A stretch of DNA of 64,000 bases from an uncultured Vibrio sp. Lineage in GTDB: Bacteria; Pseudomonadota; Gammaproteobacteria; Enterobacterales; Vibrionaceae. Both the position numbers and the translations under genes were made by a program. The DNA lies in contig NZ_OY776223.1 of the NCBI RefSeq assembly GCF_963675395.1, positions 992,001 through 1,056,000 of the forward strand, written 5' to 3'. Within the stretch, counting starts at the first letter, position 1; every line of letters starts with the position of its first letter. The notes beneath the pieces are model-generated. The model did not search any database. It worked only from the letters and a program-made list of their open reading frames with translations, and was not told the DNA's origin. Positions 19,505 through 28,467 of the stretch are shown piece by piece.

Positions 19505-21076
19505 TTATGGTAGTTTCACACCAGACAAATCTTCGTTAGCACCAATTGCCTTCATTTCACCAGCAATAATCTCTGCCAAAGGACCAAGGATAACTTGCAG
19601 GTTGTTCTCACCTAGTTTCACAACACCCTTCGCACCAAGCTTTTTCAGTACTGCTTCATCTGCTACAGAACGGTCTTTTAGTGTCAAACGTAGACGAGTA
19701 ATACAAGCATCGATTGCAGTTAGGTTCTCGTGACCACCTAGAGCCTTCAGGTATTGGCGAGCCAGGTCACCGCTCTTCGCTTCACCCGCTGGAGCAGCTT
19801 CAGTTTCACCATCATCTTCGCGACCTGGTGATTTCAGGTTAAACGCGCGGATTGCGAAGCTGAATGTGAAGAAGTATAGAGCACCGAAACCAAGACCAAC
19901 AACACCAAGCAATAAAGGTTTAGTCGCTAGACCGAAGTTCAACCAGTAGTCAATCAGACCAGCAGAGAATGTGAAGCCGTGCAGCGTACCAAGCATGTTA
20001 GCAACAACGAGCGACAGGCCAGTGAACACTGCGTGCATCGCGTATAGAGCAGGCGCTAGGAACATGAACATGAATTCTAGTGGCTCTGTGATACCCGTTA
20101 GGAACGAACAGAATGCAACTGAGAATAATGCACCACCCACTTGGTGACGTTTTTCAACAGGAGCGGCAAAGTACATCGCCAGAGCCGCACCTGGTAGACC
20201 AAACATCATGATTGGGAAGAAGCCGTTCATGAATGTACCAGCACCTTTGTCACCACCAAAGAAGCGATGTAGGTCACCAGATTTAATTGTCTCAGTCACT
20301 TCTTTCACTGTTGCAGTGATTTCAGGTGTTACAGAGTTAGCGAATTCAAATGTGTGAGTTTGACCAACAACAAGCGTCTTAGCTAACGCTGGGTCAACAC
20401 AAAGCTGCTGTACTGTTGGGAGAGCTTGACCCGCAGCTGAAGCACCTGCAATTACGATTTCCTGACATGAACCCATGCCGAACCAGAAGAACGAGTTTAG
20501 TACGTGGTGTAGACCGACAGGAATCAGCGCACGGTTAAGCGTACCGTATACAAACTGACCGATAGCACCAGAAGTTGAAATAGCATGAGCGAGTGCATCT
20601 AGACCGCCTTGGATCGTTGGCCATACAATACCACCAACAGCACCAGCAGCGAGAGCAAAAAGGCCAGCCATAATAGGTACTAGACGTTTACCAGAGAAGA
20701 ATGCCAACCACTCTGGAAGACGGGTTGCGTGAAAAGCATTGTAAGAGTGGCCAGCAATAATACCGGCGATGATACCGCCAAAGAATGACATGTTAACTGA
20801 TGGATCAATTGTTTCCGCTGTAGCTTTGAGCACAAAGTACGCAACCGCACCAGCAAGACCTGCAGCACCTTGGCCGTCTTTTGACAAACCGATCGCAATA
20901 CCCAGGCCAAATAACAATGGAAGGTTAGAAAAAATTGAGTTACCTGCTTGTGCCATAAACGCGATGTCAAGTACATCCGGCTGACCCAAACGCAGTAACA
21001 AGCCTGCGATTGGCAAGGTCGCGATAGGAAGCATAAGAGCTTTACCCAACTTCTGCGCGTATCCGAGAATATTCAC
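19505..21076 (-). CDS. nagE: N-acetylglucosamine PTS permease, EIIC-EIIB (no EIIA)
   Basis: Inner-membrane transporter that takes up N-acetylglucosamine and phosphorylates it. The IIC domain (about 1-390) is polytopic, with the glucose-family segment IPVGLHHVLNSFFWF. The IIB domain (about 445-515) has the phosphocysteine C458 in DACITRLR. At 523 aa it stops after IIB, unlike the 648-aa E. coli NagE with fused IIA, so it must use an external IIA, most simply Crr (56518). Translation starts at GTG 21076 with AGGGGG 9 nt upstream. It is divergent from nagA-nagC. Confidence 0.93.
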   Translation of the reverse strand: MNILGYAQKLGKALMLPIATLPIAGLLLRLGQPDVLDIAFMAQAGNSIFSNLPLLFGLGIAIGLSKDGQGAAGLAGAVAYFVLKATAETIDPSVNMSFFGGIIAGIIAGHSYNAFHATRLPEWLAFFSGKRLVPIMAGLFALAAGAVGGIVWPTIQGGLDALAHAISTSGAIGQFVYGTLNRALIPVGLHHVLNSFFWFGMGSCQEIVIAGASAAGQALPTVQQLCVDPALAKTLVVGQTHTFEFANSVTPEITATVKEVTETIKSGDLHRFFGGDKGAGTFMNGFFPIMMFGLPGAALAMYFAAPVEKRHQVGGALFSVAFCSFLTGITEPLEFMFMFLAPALYAMHAVFTGLSLVVANMLGTLHGFTFSAGLIDYWLNFGLATKPLLLGVVGLGFGALYFFTFSFAIRAFNLKSPGREDDGETEAAPAGEAKSGDLARQYLKALGGHENLTAIDACITRLRLTLKDRSVADEAVLKKLGAKGVVKLGENNLQVILGPLAEIIAGEMKAIGANEDLSGVKLP

Positions 21077-21158
21077 CTTTAGTTCCCCCTATAGGATTAG
21101 ATGTTATGTTGAATAACTTATTTTAGTCATCCAATTTAGTCCTCTTAAGTTTATGACA

Positions 21159-21180
21159 TTAATTTTGCTCCGCAAATTAA
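21159..21180. promoter_or_regulatory. Candidate NagC operator
   Basis: TTAATTT-N8-AAATTAA, with TGCTCCGC as spacer: AT-rich arms around a GC-containing centre, the general form of NagC/Mlc operators. It lies 83 bp upstream of nagE and 13 bp from the CRP-like site. The symmetry is visible; the assignment to NagC is inferred from the adjacent nagC gene. Confidence 0.5.
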
Positions 21181-21192
21181 AAGCTCACCATT

Positions 21193-21208
21193 TGTGATCA
21201 TAATCACC
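21193..21208. promoter_or_regulatory. CRP-like site between nagE and nagA
   Basis: TGTGATCATAATCACC matches the consensus TGTGA-N6-TCACA at 9 of 10 defined positions. It is consistent with cAMP-CRP activation of nagE. Confidence 0.68.
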
Positions 21209-21570
21209 AGAATTTACCCTGAAAGAAGGTTTTTGCTAGCGGGATCATAAAACTTATTTTATTATACAAAAAATGGCATTTGAAAGATAACATCCTCGTA
21301 CTTTAAGTAAGAAGGAATCAGTGTTATGTTGGCCTACAGTGAGTAACCTACAGTAACTTCGCTCTGAAAAAGAACCGGTAAAAAGTAGTTCATTTATCAT
21401 TTTTCAGTCCGTTATAGTTCGCTACTTCGCCAAGGCCGAGATAAACACAACTTGCCTCATGTAACTCGTTATCTAATTTGATGGTATAGACTAAGTAACC
21501 ACATGACTCAAGCAGTCACATTTAGATAACATTACAGACATTGAATTCTCACTATAAGGACTAGCTGACT

Positions 21571-22707
21571 ATGTACGCGCTAAGTAACTGTAAAATCTAT
21601 ACCGGTAGTGATGTTCTACACGAACATGCGGTCATCATCGACAACGACCTAATTCAATCCGTTGTACCAGTTGCCGAACTACCGAAAGGCATCGAGGTGA
21701 AAGATCTAAATGGTGCGAACCTAAGTCCGGGATTCATTGATCTTCAACTAAACGGCTGTGGTGGTGTCATGTTGAATGACGACATCACACCAAAGACCAT
21801 GCAAATCATGCATGAGGCAAACCTCAAGTCCGGTTGTACCAGTTACTTACCGACATTGATTACCTCTTCAGACGAAGACATGCGTGCAGCGATCAACGCC
21901 GCTCGCGAATACCACAACAAATACCAAAATCAATCACTAGGTCTGCACTTAGAAGGACCTTATCTTAACGTCGCGAAAAAAGGCATCCATAATGTTGACT
22001 TTATTCGCACGTCAGATGAAGACATGATTGATCTGATTTGTGCCAATAGTGACATCATCGCGAAGGTGACGCTTGCACCAGAGCAGAATGACCCTGAGCA
22101 TATTCGACGCTTAAAATCGGCTGGTGTGGTCGTTTCTATCGGGCACACGAACGCTACGTATGCTGAAGCGCGTAAAGGTTTTGAAGCTGGTATTTCCTTT
22201 GCGACTCACCTGTTTAACGCGATGACACCGATGGTTGGACGTGAACCTGGAGTGGTTGGTGCGATATACGATACGCCAGAAGTTTATGCTGGAATTATCG
22301 CCGATGGTTTCCACGTAGACTACGCAAACATCAGAATTGCTCATAAAATCAAAGGTGAAAAGCTTGTTTTGGTGACGGATGCCACAGCTCCAGCAGGTGC
22401 TAACATTGATCACTTTATTTTTGTCGGTAAGAAAGTATATTACCGAGATGGTAAGTGTGTTGATGAAAATGGCACACTAGGCGGCTCAGCCCTGACTATG
22501 ATTGAAGCAGTTCAGAATACGGTTGAGCACGCAGGTATCGCTTTAGACGAAGCTCTACGTATGGCCACATTGTATCCAGCAACCGCTATTGGGGTTGAAG
22601 ATAGACTTGGCCGAGTTCGAACAGGCATGGTAGCAAACCTGACTGTTTTCGATCGTGACTTCAATGTAAAAGCGACGGTTGTTAACGGACAATACGAGCA
22701 CAATTAA
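21571..22707 (+). CDS. nagA: N-acetylglucosamine-6-phosphate deacetylase
   Basis: Removes acetate from GlcNAc-6-P after uptake by NagE, giving glucosamine-6-P. The amidohydrolase fold shows [12 protein letters not shown], the metal-ligand segment HLEGPYLN, metal-binding histidines in IGHTNATY and ATHLFNAM, and the catalytic aspartate in VTDATAPAG. It is 378 aa, as expected. TAAGGA precedes the ATG. Its stop is 2 bp before the nagC ATG. No nagB is in this cluster. Confidence 0.96.
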   Translation: MYALSNCKIYTGSDVLHEHAVIIDNDLIQSVVPVAELPKGIEVKDLNGANLSPGFIDLQLNGCGGVMLNDDITPKTMQIMHEANLKSGCTSYLPTLITSSDEDMRAAINAAREYHNKYQNQSLGLHLEGPYLNVAKKGIHNVDFIRTSDEDMIDLICANSDIIAKVTLAPEQNDPEHIRRLKSAGVVVSIGHTNATYAEARKGFEAGISFATHLFNAMTPMVGREPGVVGAIYDTPEVYAGIIADGFHVDYANIRIAHKIKGEKLVLVTDATAPAGANIDHFIFVGKKVYYRDGKCVDENGTLGGSALTMIEAVQNTVEHAGIALDEALRMATLYPATAIGVEDRLGRVRTGMVANLTVFDRDFNVKATVVNGQYEHN

Positions 22708-22709
22708 GC

Positions 22710-23924
22710 ATGAATGGCGGACAAATTGGTAATGTAGATTTAGTAAAACAGCTTAACAGCGCTGCGGTATACAGGCTGATAGATCAGCAAGGTCCTATCT
22801 CCCGTATTCAAGTCGCGGATGTTAGCCAACTGGCTCCCGCGAGTGTTACCAAAATAACCCGCCAACTTTTAGAGCGCGGCCTAATTAAAGAGGTCGCGCA
22901 GCAAGCTTCTACTGGTGGTCGCCGAGCTATCTCGCTGACCACAGAAGTAAAACCTTTTCATTCAGTCGCCGTCCGTCTGGGACGTGACTACATTCAGTTC
23001 TGCTTGTACGACTTAGGCGGTACGGCACTTGCCGAAGATCAGCATGAACTCCACTACACCAATCAGGAAGACTTGATTGCTGGTTTAATCGATTTACTGA
23101 AAAGTTTCTTTAATCGTAACCAAGACAAAATTGATCAATTGATCGCCATTGGTATTACCCTACCGGGCTTGGTCAACCCTTCCACCGGTGTGGTTGAGTA
23201 CATGCCAAATACAGATGTTGATAACCTGGCCCTTGGTGAAATCATCAGTGAGAAGTTTAATACCGCTTGTTTCGTTGGTAACGACGTTCGCGGAATGGCT
23301 TTAGCAGAGCACTATTTTGGCGCAAGCCAAGATTGTCAAGATTCCATCCTAGTCAGTGTCCATCGAGGCACCGGTGCTGGTATCATTGTTAATGGCCAGG
23401 TATTTCTTGGCTTTAACCGTAACGTTGGTGAGATTGGCCATATCCAAATCGACCCGCTGGGTGAACAGTGTCAATGCGGTAACTTTGGTTGTTTAGAAAC
23501 GGTTGCAGCAAACCCCGCAATCATACATCGTGTAAAACAACTCATCGCACAAGGTTACGAATCTAGCCTAACTGAACTTGAAAACATCACGATTCAGGAT
23601 GTGTGCAAACATGCCGTAAATGGTGATGAACTCGCAAAACAAAGTTTAGTTCGTGTTGGTAACCAACTAGGTAAAGCGATTGCTATCACCATCAACTTAT
23701 TTAATCCGCAGAAAATTGTTATCGCTGGTGATATTACTGCGGCGCAAGAAATTGTATTCCCGGCCATTAAACGTAACGTTGAAAACCAATCGTTAAAAAC
23801 GTTCCATAACGCTCTTCCTATTGTTGCCTCACAAATCGACAAACAACCAACCATGGGGGCATTCGCCATGATCAAGCGTGCAATGTTAAACGGGGTTTTG
23901 TTACAAAAGTTATTGGAAGACTAA
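22710..23924 (+). CDS. nagC: ROK-family repressor NagC
   Basis: Transcriptional repressor of GlcNAc and chitin-sugar genes, with GlcNAc-6-P as inducer. The N-terminal winged helix (about 15-75) has ISRIQVADVSQLAPASVTKI. A ROK domain follows with the zinc motif CQCGNFGCLE (about 252-261). It is 404 aa. It is coupled to nagA by a 2-bp gap and ends at a strong terminator. Autoregulation with nagE through the divergent region is likely by homology. Confidence 0.95.
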   Translation: MNGGQIGNVDLVKQLNSAAVYRLIDQQGPISRIQVADVSQLAPASVTKITRQLLERGLIKEVAQQASTGGRRAISLTTEVKPFHSVAVRLGRDYIQFCLYDLGGTALAEDQHELHYTNQEDLIAGLIDLLKSFFNRNQDKIDQLIAIGITLPGLVNPSTGVVEYMPNTDVDNLALGEIISEKFNTACFVGNDVRGMALAEHYFGASQDCQDSILVSVHRGTGAGIIVNGQVFLGFNRNVGEIGHIQIDPLGEQCQCGNFGCLETVAANPAIIHRVKQLIAQGYESSLTELENITIQDVCKHAVNGDELAKQSLVRVGNQLGKAIAITINLFNPQKIVIAGDITAAQEIVFPAIKRNVENQSLKTFHNALPIVASQIDKQPTMGAFAMIKRAMLNGVLLQKLLED

Positions 23925-23952
23925 GTATATTCCATCAGTTGAGTTACAATCT

Positions 23953-23979
23953 CGGGCTGTGCTTGCACAGCCCGTTTTT
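23953..23979 (+). terminator. nagC terminator
   Basis: Stem CGGGCTGTG / CACAGCCCG with a CTTG loop, followed by TTTTT. It shows that the open frame running through this point toward the next gene is not translated from here. Confidence 0.9.
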
Positions 23980-24088
23980 GCATATCAGGAAACTCAACCC
24001 AATTACAGCAAATTTGCCTTGCTCTAAGCGATTTTTTCCTGCGCAATTACCTGACACTAATTTACTGGCATGGGTATTACTTATCAGT

Positions 24089-25678
24089 ATGGAAATAATT
24101 CTAATAACAACGGCATTTTTAGCTGGCTTCGTTGCCCTAAAATGCTCGCTCCCTCCACTAGTTGGCTTCTTACTCGCAGGCTTCGGACTACACGCATTTG
24201 GCTATCAAAGTAATGAGCTGATCGTTGACCTGGCCGACCTCGGTGTTACCCTCTTATTATTTACTATCGGCCTAAAACTCGATGTAAAAACGCTGCTATC
24301 AAAAGAAATCTGGGGGGGGGCGACAGCACATAACATTCTCTCTACAGCGGTATTCACCATAGCACTCGTAGGTTTAAAACTACTCGGCCTTACCGCTATG
24401 TCGGGTATGGATCTTGGTCAGATTGTTATACTCGCGTTTGCTTTGTCGTTTTCGAGTACCGTTTTTGCAGTCAAAACACTGCAAGAAAAAGGGGAAATGA
24501 GTGCCACATATGGCACCATCGCGATCGGCATCCTAGTGATGCAGGACATATTTGCCGTTGTATTCCTGACCGCTTCTACCGGTAAAATCCCTGAATGGTA
24601 CGCAATAGCACTGTTCGGCCTTCCTCTACTTCGACCAGTTTTTTATAAATTACTGGACAAGGTTGGCCATGGTGAGATGTTAGTCTTATTCGGCATATTC
24701 TTCGCGCTTGTCGTCGGCGCAGGTGTGTTTGAGCTCGTAGGCATGAAGCCTGATCTTGGTGCGCTTATTTTAGGTATGTTATTAGCAGGTCACCGCAAAG
24801 CATCTGAGCTCTCGAAATCCCTGTTTAATATGAAAGAACTCTTCTTAGTTTGTTTCTTTTTAAATATTGGCTTATCAGCATCGCTGAGTTTTAGCGGAAT
24901 CGCACTCGCCATTTTATTCATCCTCTTGCTACCGATTAAAGGCTTGCTGTACTTTTTAACCATTAACTACTTTAACTTTCGGGTCCGCACATCGTTACTC
25001 GCATCATTATCTCTGTTTAACTACAGCGAGTTTGGCCTAATCGTCGGTGGTCTCGCGTATAAAATGGGCTGGATGCCAAGTGACATACTTGTCGCTATCG
25101 CCGTTGCTGTATCACTGTCATTTATTATCTCTGCGCCACTCAACCGCCTAAGCAATAAAATTTATCAGCATTCAGGCAAGTGGCTACAAGAGACAGCAGC
25201 GGAGAAACTTAACCAACGCGACCAGCTGATCAACCCGGGGCATGCCCAAGTTCTCATCCTTGGTATGGGTAGAATAGGCACAGGCGCATATGATGAATTA
25301 TGTTCTCGCTACGGCAAGATCTCGCTTGGGGTGGAAATTCGCGAGGATGCCGCTGTTAAGCACCGTGACGAAGGGCGTAATGTTATTTCCGGAGACGCAA
25401 CAGACCCAGACTTTTGGGAACGCATCCTAGATACAGGACATGTCCAACTGGTGTTATTGGCGATGCCCCATCACCAAGGAAATCAAACCGCATTGGAACA
25501 GCTGCAACGTCGACACTATAAAGGGCAGATAGCGGCGATCGCAGAGTACCCAGACCAACTTGACGGCCTGCTTGAAAATGGCGTGCATGCGGCGTTCAAT
25601 ATCTATAATGAAGCTGGTAGTGGTTTTGCAAGACATGTTTGTCAGCAACTGGAGCCCAAATTTACCCCAATAAAGTAA
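24089..25678 (+). CDS. KefB/CPA2-type cation:proton antiporter with TrkA-N domain
   Basis: Inner-membrane monovalent-cation:proton antiporter. The frame opens at 23939, but that stretch contains the nagC terminator, so the ATG at 24089 (MEIILITTAFLAGF) is taken: 529 aa. About ten to twelve membrane helices occupy residues 1-360 (PPLVGFLLAGFGLH, DLGVTLLLFTIGLKLD). A C-terminal Rossmann TrkA-N domain begins VLILGMGRIGTGAYDE. Substrate (K+ or Na+) cannot be told. No good ribosome site is visible. A G8 run lies within codons at 24312-24319. Confidence 0.85.
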   Translation: MEIILITTAFLAGFVALKCSLPPLVGFLLAGFGLHAFGYQSNELIVDLADLGVTLLLFTIGLKLDVKTLLSKEIWGGATAHNILSTAVFTIALVGLKLLGLTAMSGMDLGQIVILAFALSFSSTVFAVKTLQEKGEMSATYGTIAIGILVMQDIFAVVFLTASTGKIPEWYAIALFGLPLLRPVFYKLLDKVGHGEMLVLFGIFFALVVGAGVFELVGMKPDLGALILGMLLAGHRKASELSKSLFNMKELFLVCFFLNIGLSASLSFSGIALAILFILLLPIKGLLYFLTINYFNFRVRTSLLASLSLFNYSEFGLIVGGLAYKMGWMPSDILVAIAVAVSLSFIISAPLNRLSNKIYQHSGKWLQETAAEKLNQRDQLINPGHAQVLILGMGRIGTGAYDELCSRYGKISLGVEIREDAAVKHRDEGRNVISGDATDPDFWERILDTGHVQLVLLAMPHHQGNQTALEQLQRRHYKGQIAAIAEYPDQLDGLLENGVHAAFNIYNEAGSGFARHVCQQLEPKFTPIK

Positions 25679-25697
25679 GCACTCATGTGAATAATCT

Positions 25698-25729
25698 AAA
25701 AAGCCTTCATGCAAAAAGAAGGCTTTTTT
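25698..25729 (+). terminator. Terminator after the antiporter gene
   Basis: Stem AAAAGCCTTC / GAAGGCTTTT, 9-nt loop, then more T residues. Confidence 0.85.
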
Positions 25730-25906
25730 GTCTTCTTTTTATACCAAACCTTGATCTTATCCACCAAATCACAAAAATTATTAGAAATTATTCACCCGCA
25801 AGGGTCTTTTATCATTTTTTTAATCACAAAGCGTTGCTTTTTTTACTCAAACTGGCAAATTGAAACCATACCGATTAGATATTGTTTAGTTTAAAAAGGA
25901 AGTTGT

Positions 25907-27571
25907 ATGTGTTCAGTATTTGGCATTTTAGACATTAAAAGTGACGCAGCAGCGTTACGCCCTATCGCATTAGAAATGTCGAAAAAGCTTCGTCACCGAG
26001 GCCCAGACTGGTCTGGTATCTATTCTTCAGATAGAGCAATTCTGGCTCATGAACGCTTGGCTATTGTTGGCCTAAATAGCGGTGCACAACCACTATACAG
26101 CCCTGATAAAAAGCTAATCCTTGCGGTAAACGGTGAAATCTACAACCACAAAGAGATCCGTGCACGCTACGAAGGCAAGTACGAGTTCCAAACTGATTCA
26201 GATTGTGAAGTTATCCTTGCACTATACCAAGATATGGGCGCAGACCTTCTTGAAGAACTAAACGGTATTTTCGCTTTCGTTCTTTACGATGAAGAGAAAG
26301 ATGAATACTTAGTTGGTCGTGACCACATTGGTATTATCCCTCTTTACCAAGGTCATGATGAGCACGGTAACTACTATGTTGCTTCTGAGATGAAAGCGCT
26401 GGTGCCTGTGTGTAAAACAGTAAGCGAGTTCCCTCCAGGTAGCTACTTGAGCTCTAAAGACGCAGAGCCACAACGTTACTACGTTCGTGACTGGAACGAG
26501 TACGCTGCAGTTCAAGGCAACAGCACGAGTAAAGAAGAGCTAACCGAAGCGCTTGAAGCTGCGGTAAAACGCCAACTAATGACTGACGTACCATACGGTG
26601 TGCTTTTATCAGGTGGTTTGGACTCTTCTATCACCTCTGCTGTGGCTAAACGTTTTGCAGCAATGCGTATCGAAGATGATGAAAAGTCAGCGGCTTGGTG
26701 GCCACAATTGCACTCATTTGCGGTTGGCTTGGAAGGCGCTCCAGACTTAAAAGCAGCACGCGAAGTTGCTGAGCAAATCGGTACAGTGCACCATGAAATG
26801 ACTTACACCATTCAAGAAGGTCTTGATGCGATTCGTGATGTGATTTACCACATCGAAACGTATGACGTTACTACAATCCGCGCTTCAACACCGATGTTCC
26901 TAATGGGACGTAAGATCAAAGCGATGGGTATCAAAATGGTGCTGTCAGGTGAAGGTGCCGATGAAATCTTTGGTGGTTACCTATACTTCCACAAAGCACC
27001 AAACGCGCAAGAGTTCCATGAAGAAACCGTTCGTAAACTGCTTGCTCTGAACATGTTTGACTGTGCGCGTGCAAACAAATCACTTGCAGCATGGGGGGTT
27101 GAAGGTCGTGTACCTTTCCTAGATAAAGAGTTCATTGATGTAGCAATGCGCCTGAACCCTGCCGACAAAATGTGTGGTAACGGTAAAATGGAGAAGCACA
27201 TCCTACGTGAGTGTTTTGAACATTACTTGCCAGAATCCATCGCTTGGCGCCAGAAAGAGCAATTCTCTGACGGTGTAGGCTATAGCTGGATTGATACGTT
27301 GAAAGAAGTGGCAGAACAAAAAGTAACGGATCAACAGATGGAAACGGCTAAATTCCGCTTCCCTTACAACACACCAACCACTAAAGAAGGTTATGTGTAC
27401 CGTGAAATATTTGAAGAACTGTTCCCACTGCCATCAGCAGCAGAGTGTGTTCCGGGCGGTCCATCTGTCGCATGTTCTTCAGCAAAAGCGATTGAATGGG
27501 ATGAATCATTCCAAAACTGTGTAGACCCATCGGGCCGAGCAGTACAAACCGTTCACAACGACGCTTACTAA
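25907..27571 (+). CDS. asnB: Asparagine synthase B (glutamine-hydrolysing)
   Basis: Makes asparagine from aspartate, ATP and glutamine. Cys2 (MCSVFGIL) is the N-terminal nucleophile of the class II glutaminase domain. The synthetase domain has the pyrophosphate loop LSGGLDSSITSAVA at about residue 230. It is 554 aa, equal to the E. coli enzyme. AAAAAGGA stands upstream. A strong terminator follows. Confidence 0.97.
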   Translation: MCSVFGILDIKSDAAALRPIALEMSKKLRHRGPDWSGIYSSDRAILAHERLAIVGLNSGAQPLYSPDKKLILAVNGEIYNHKEIRARYEGKYEFQTDSDCEVILALYQDMGADLLEELNGIFAFVLYDEEKDEYLVGRDHIGIIPLYQGHDEHGNYYVASEMKALVPVCKTVSEFPPGSYLSSKDAEPQRYYVRDWNEYAAVQGNSTSKEELTEALEAAVKRQLMTDVPYGVLLSGGLDSSITSAVAKRFAAMRIEDDEKSAAWWPQLHSFAVGLEGAPDLKAAREVAEQIGTVHHEMTYTIQEGLDAIRDVIYHIETYDVTTIRASTPMFLMGRKIKAMGIKMVLSGEGADEIFGGYLYFHKAPNAQEFHEETVRKLLALNMFDCARANKSLAAWGVEGRVPFLDKEFIDVAMRLNPADKMCGNGKMEKHILRECFEHYLPESIAWRQKEQFSDGVGYSWIDTLKEVAEQKVTDQQMETAKFRFPYNTPTTKEGYVYREIFEELFPLPSAAECVPGGPSVACSSAKAIEWDESFQNCVDPSGRAVQTVHNDAY

Positions 27572-27590
27572 CAAACACTAATAAATAGGC

Positions 27591-27622
27591 AAAAAGGGCT
27601 GGTTTAATAACCAGCCCTTTTT
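27591..27622. terminator. asnB-rfaH convergent terminator
   Basis: Perfect 12-bp stem AAAAAGGGCTGG / CCAGCCCTTTTT with loop TTTAATAA, usable on both strands. Confidence 0.9.
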
Positions 27623-27639
27623 ACTTTAATTTCAAAAAG

Positions 27640-28140
27640 TTATTTCAAATCTAAATCGTTATTGTCAATACTGACTGGAACACGCTTGGTAATCATCTGC
27701 ACGAGCATGATTGAACGTTTCTCTCCATCCTGCTCTTGGAAAATCGCATCAATACCAGCAAACTGACCACTTTTGACCCGAACCTGATCACCGCGTTTAG
27801 GCATGCCTTCACAGGCCACTTTCCCATGAACACACTTTTCTATTTGCTTCAGCTCATAAACCAAATCAGCCTGAATTTCTTTTGGTTGCGCGCCAAAACG
27901 GACAAAATCAATAACGCCACGAGTGGAACGAACGGATGTAAAGTTCGGCCCTTCCTCGTAATCAAAATGGGCAAACACATAAGATGGGAATAGTGGCTCT
28001 TCGACTTTTTGTCTTTTACCACGTAATATTTTCTCGACTTCGACAGTAGGATAAAAGCACTCCACCCCTTGATTTTCAAGGTGCTGCTTCGCCCTAACCT
28101 GCTCCCCTCGTTTACAATAAAGTAGATACCAACGTTTCAT
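27640..28140 (-). CDS. rfaH: Transcription antitermination protein RfaH
   Basis: NusG paralogue that loads on RNA polymerase at ops pauses and suppresses Rho termination in long surface-polysaccharide operons. MKRWYLLYCKRGEQVRAKQH is the NGN-domain start, and GKRQKVEEPLFPSYVFAHF and GVIDFVRFGAQP match RfaH rather than NusG. The C-terminal KOW-like domain ends at IDNNDLDLK. The frame is open to 28212, but the ATG at 28140 gives the usual ~166 aa. Neither start has a strong ribosome site. I find no ops-type target operon in the window. Confidence 0.92.
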   Translation of the reverse strand: MKRWYLLYCKRGEQVRAKQHLENQGVECFYPTVEVEKILRGKRQKVEEPLFPSYVFAHFDYEEGPNFTSVRSTRGVIDFVRFGAQPKEIQADLVYELKQIEKCVHGKVACEGMPKRGDQVRVKSGQFAGIDAIFQEQDGEKRSIMLVQMITKRVPVSIDNNDLDLK

Positions 28141-28467
28141 TTTTACTAGCCAATTATCTTTTTCCAGCATCCTAGCATTAAGCCAAAGATGAGTCATGAG
28201 CAATTCATTCATCTACATAATTATAAATAAACACTACTCGCATAAATCAACTTTCTCGTTAACATTTGTATAAATATCGTTCTCGTCCAAAAATGGAAAA
28301 TTAGTTTTACCCACAAAAGCAAACGTTTATTATTTCATAAATAAAACAAAAAACAGCTACTTATGGCGGATAAAGCGCAATTTTACAAAATTTTTTGTTT
28401 GTTTATTGTTAAATTTACAGGTATATATTTGCCTCGAAAAATGTAACAACTATTACTAAAAGATCCT
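28141..28467. other. rfaH-peptide transporter divergent intergenic region
   Basis: Very AT-rich 327 bp containing the promoters of two divergent genes. No RNA gene, repeat or clear operator is seen. The first 72 bases remain in frame with rfaH. Confidence 0.6.

Larger units (their letters stand above)
21077..21570. promoter_or_regulatory. nagE-nagA divergent control region
   Basis: This 494-bp non-coding region separates nagE from nagAC. It holds an operator-like palindrome and a CRP-like site (separate entries), both nearer nagE. The rest is AT-rich without a clear gene; nagA has a TAAGGA ribosome site. Confidence 0.7.

Noticed and set aside
23939..24088. N-terminal 50-codon extension of the antiporter frame
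   Set aside because: It contains the nagC intrinsic terminator and lacks membrane or antiporter features; the ATG at 24089 fits the family start.
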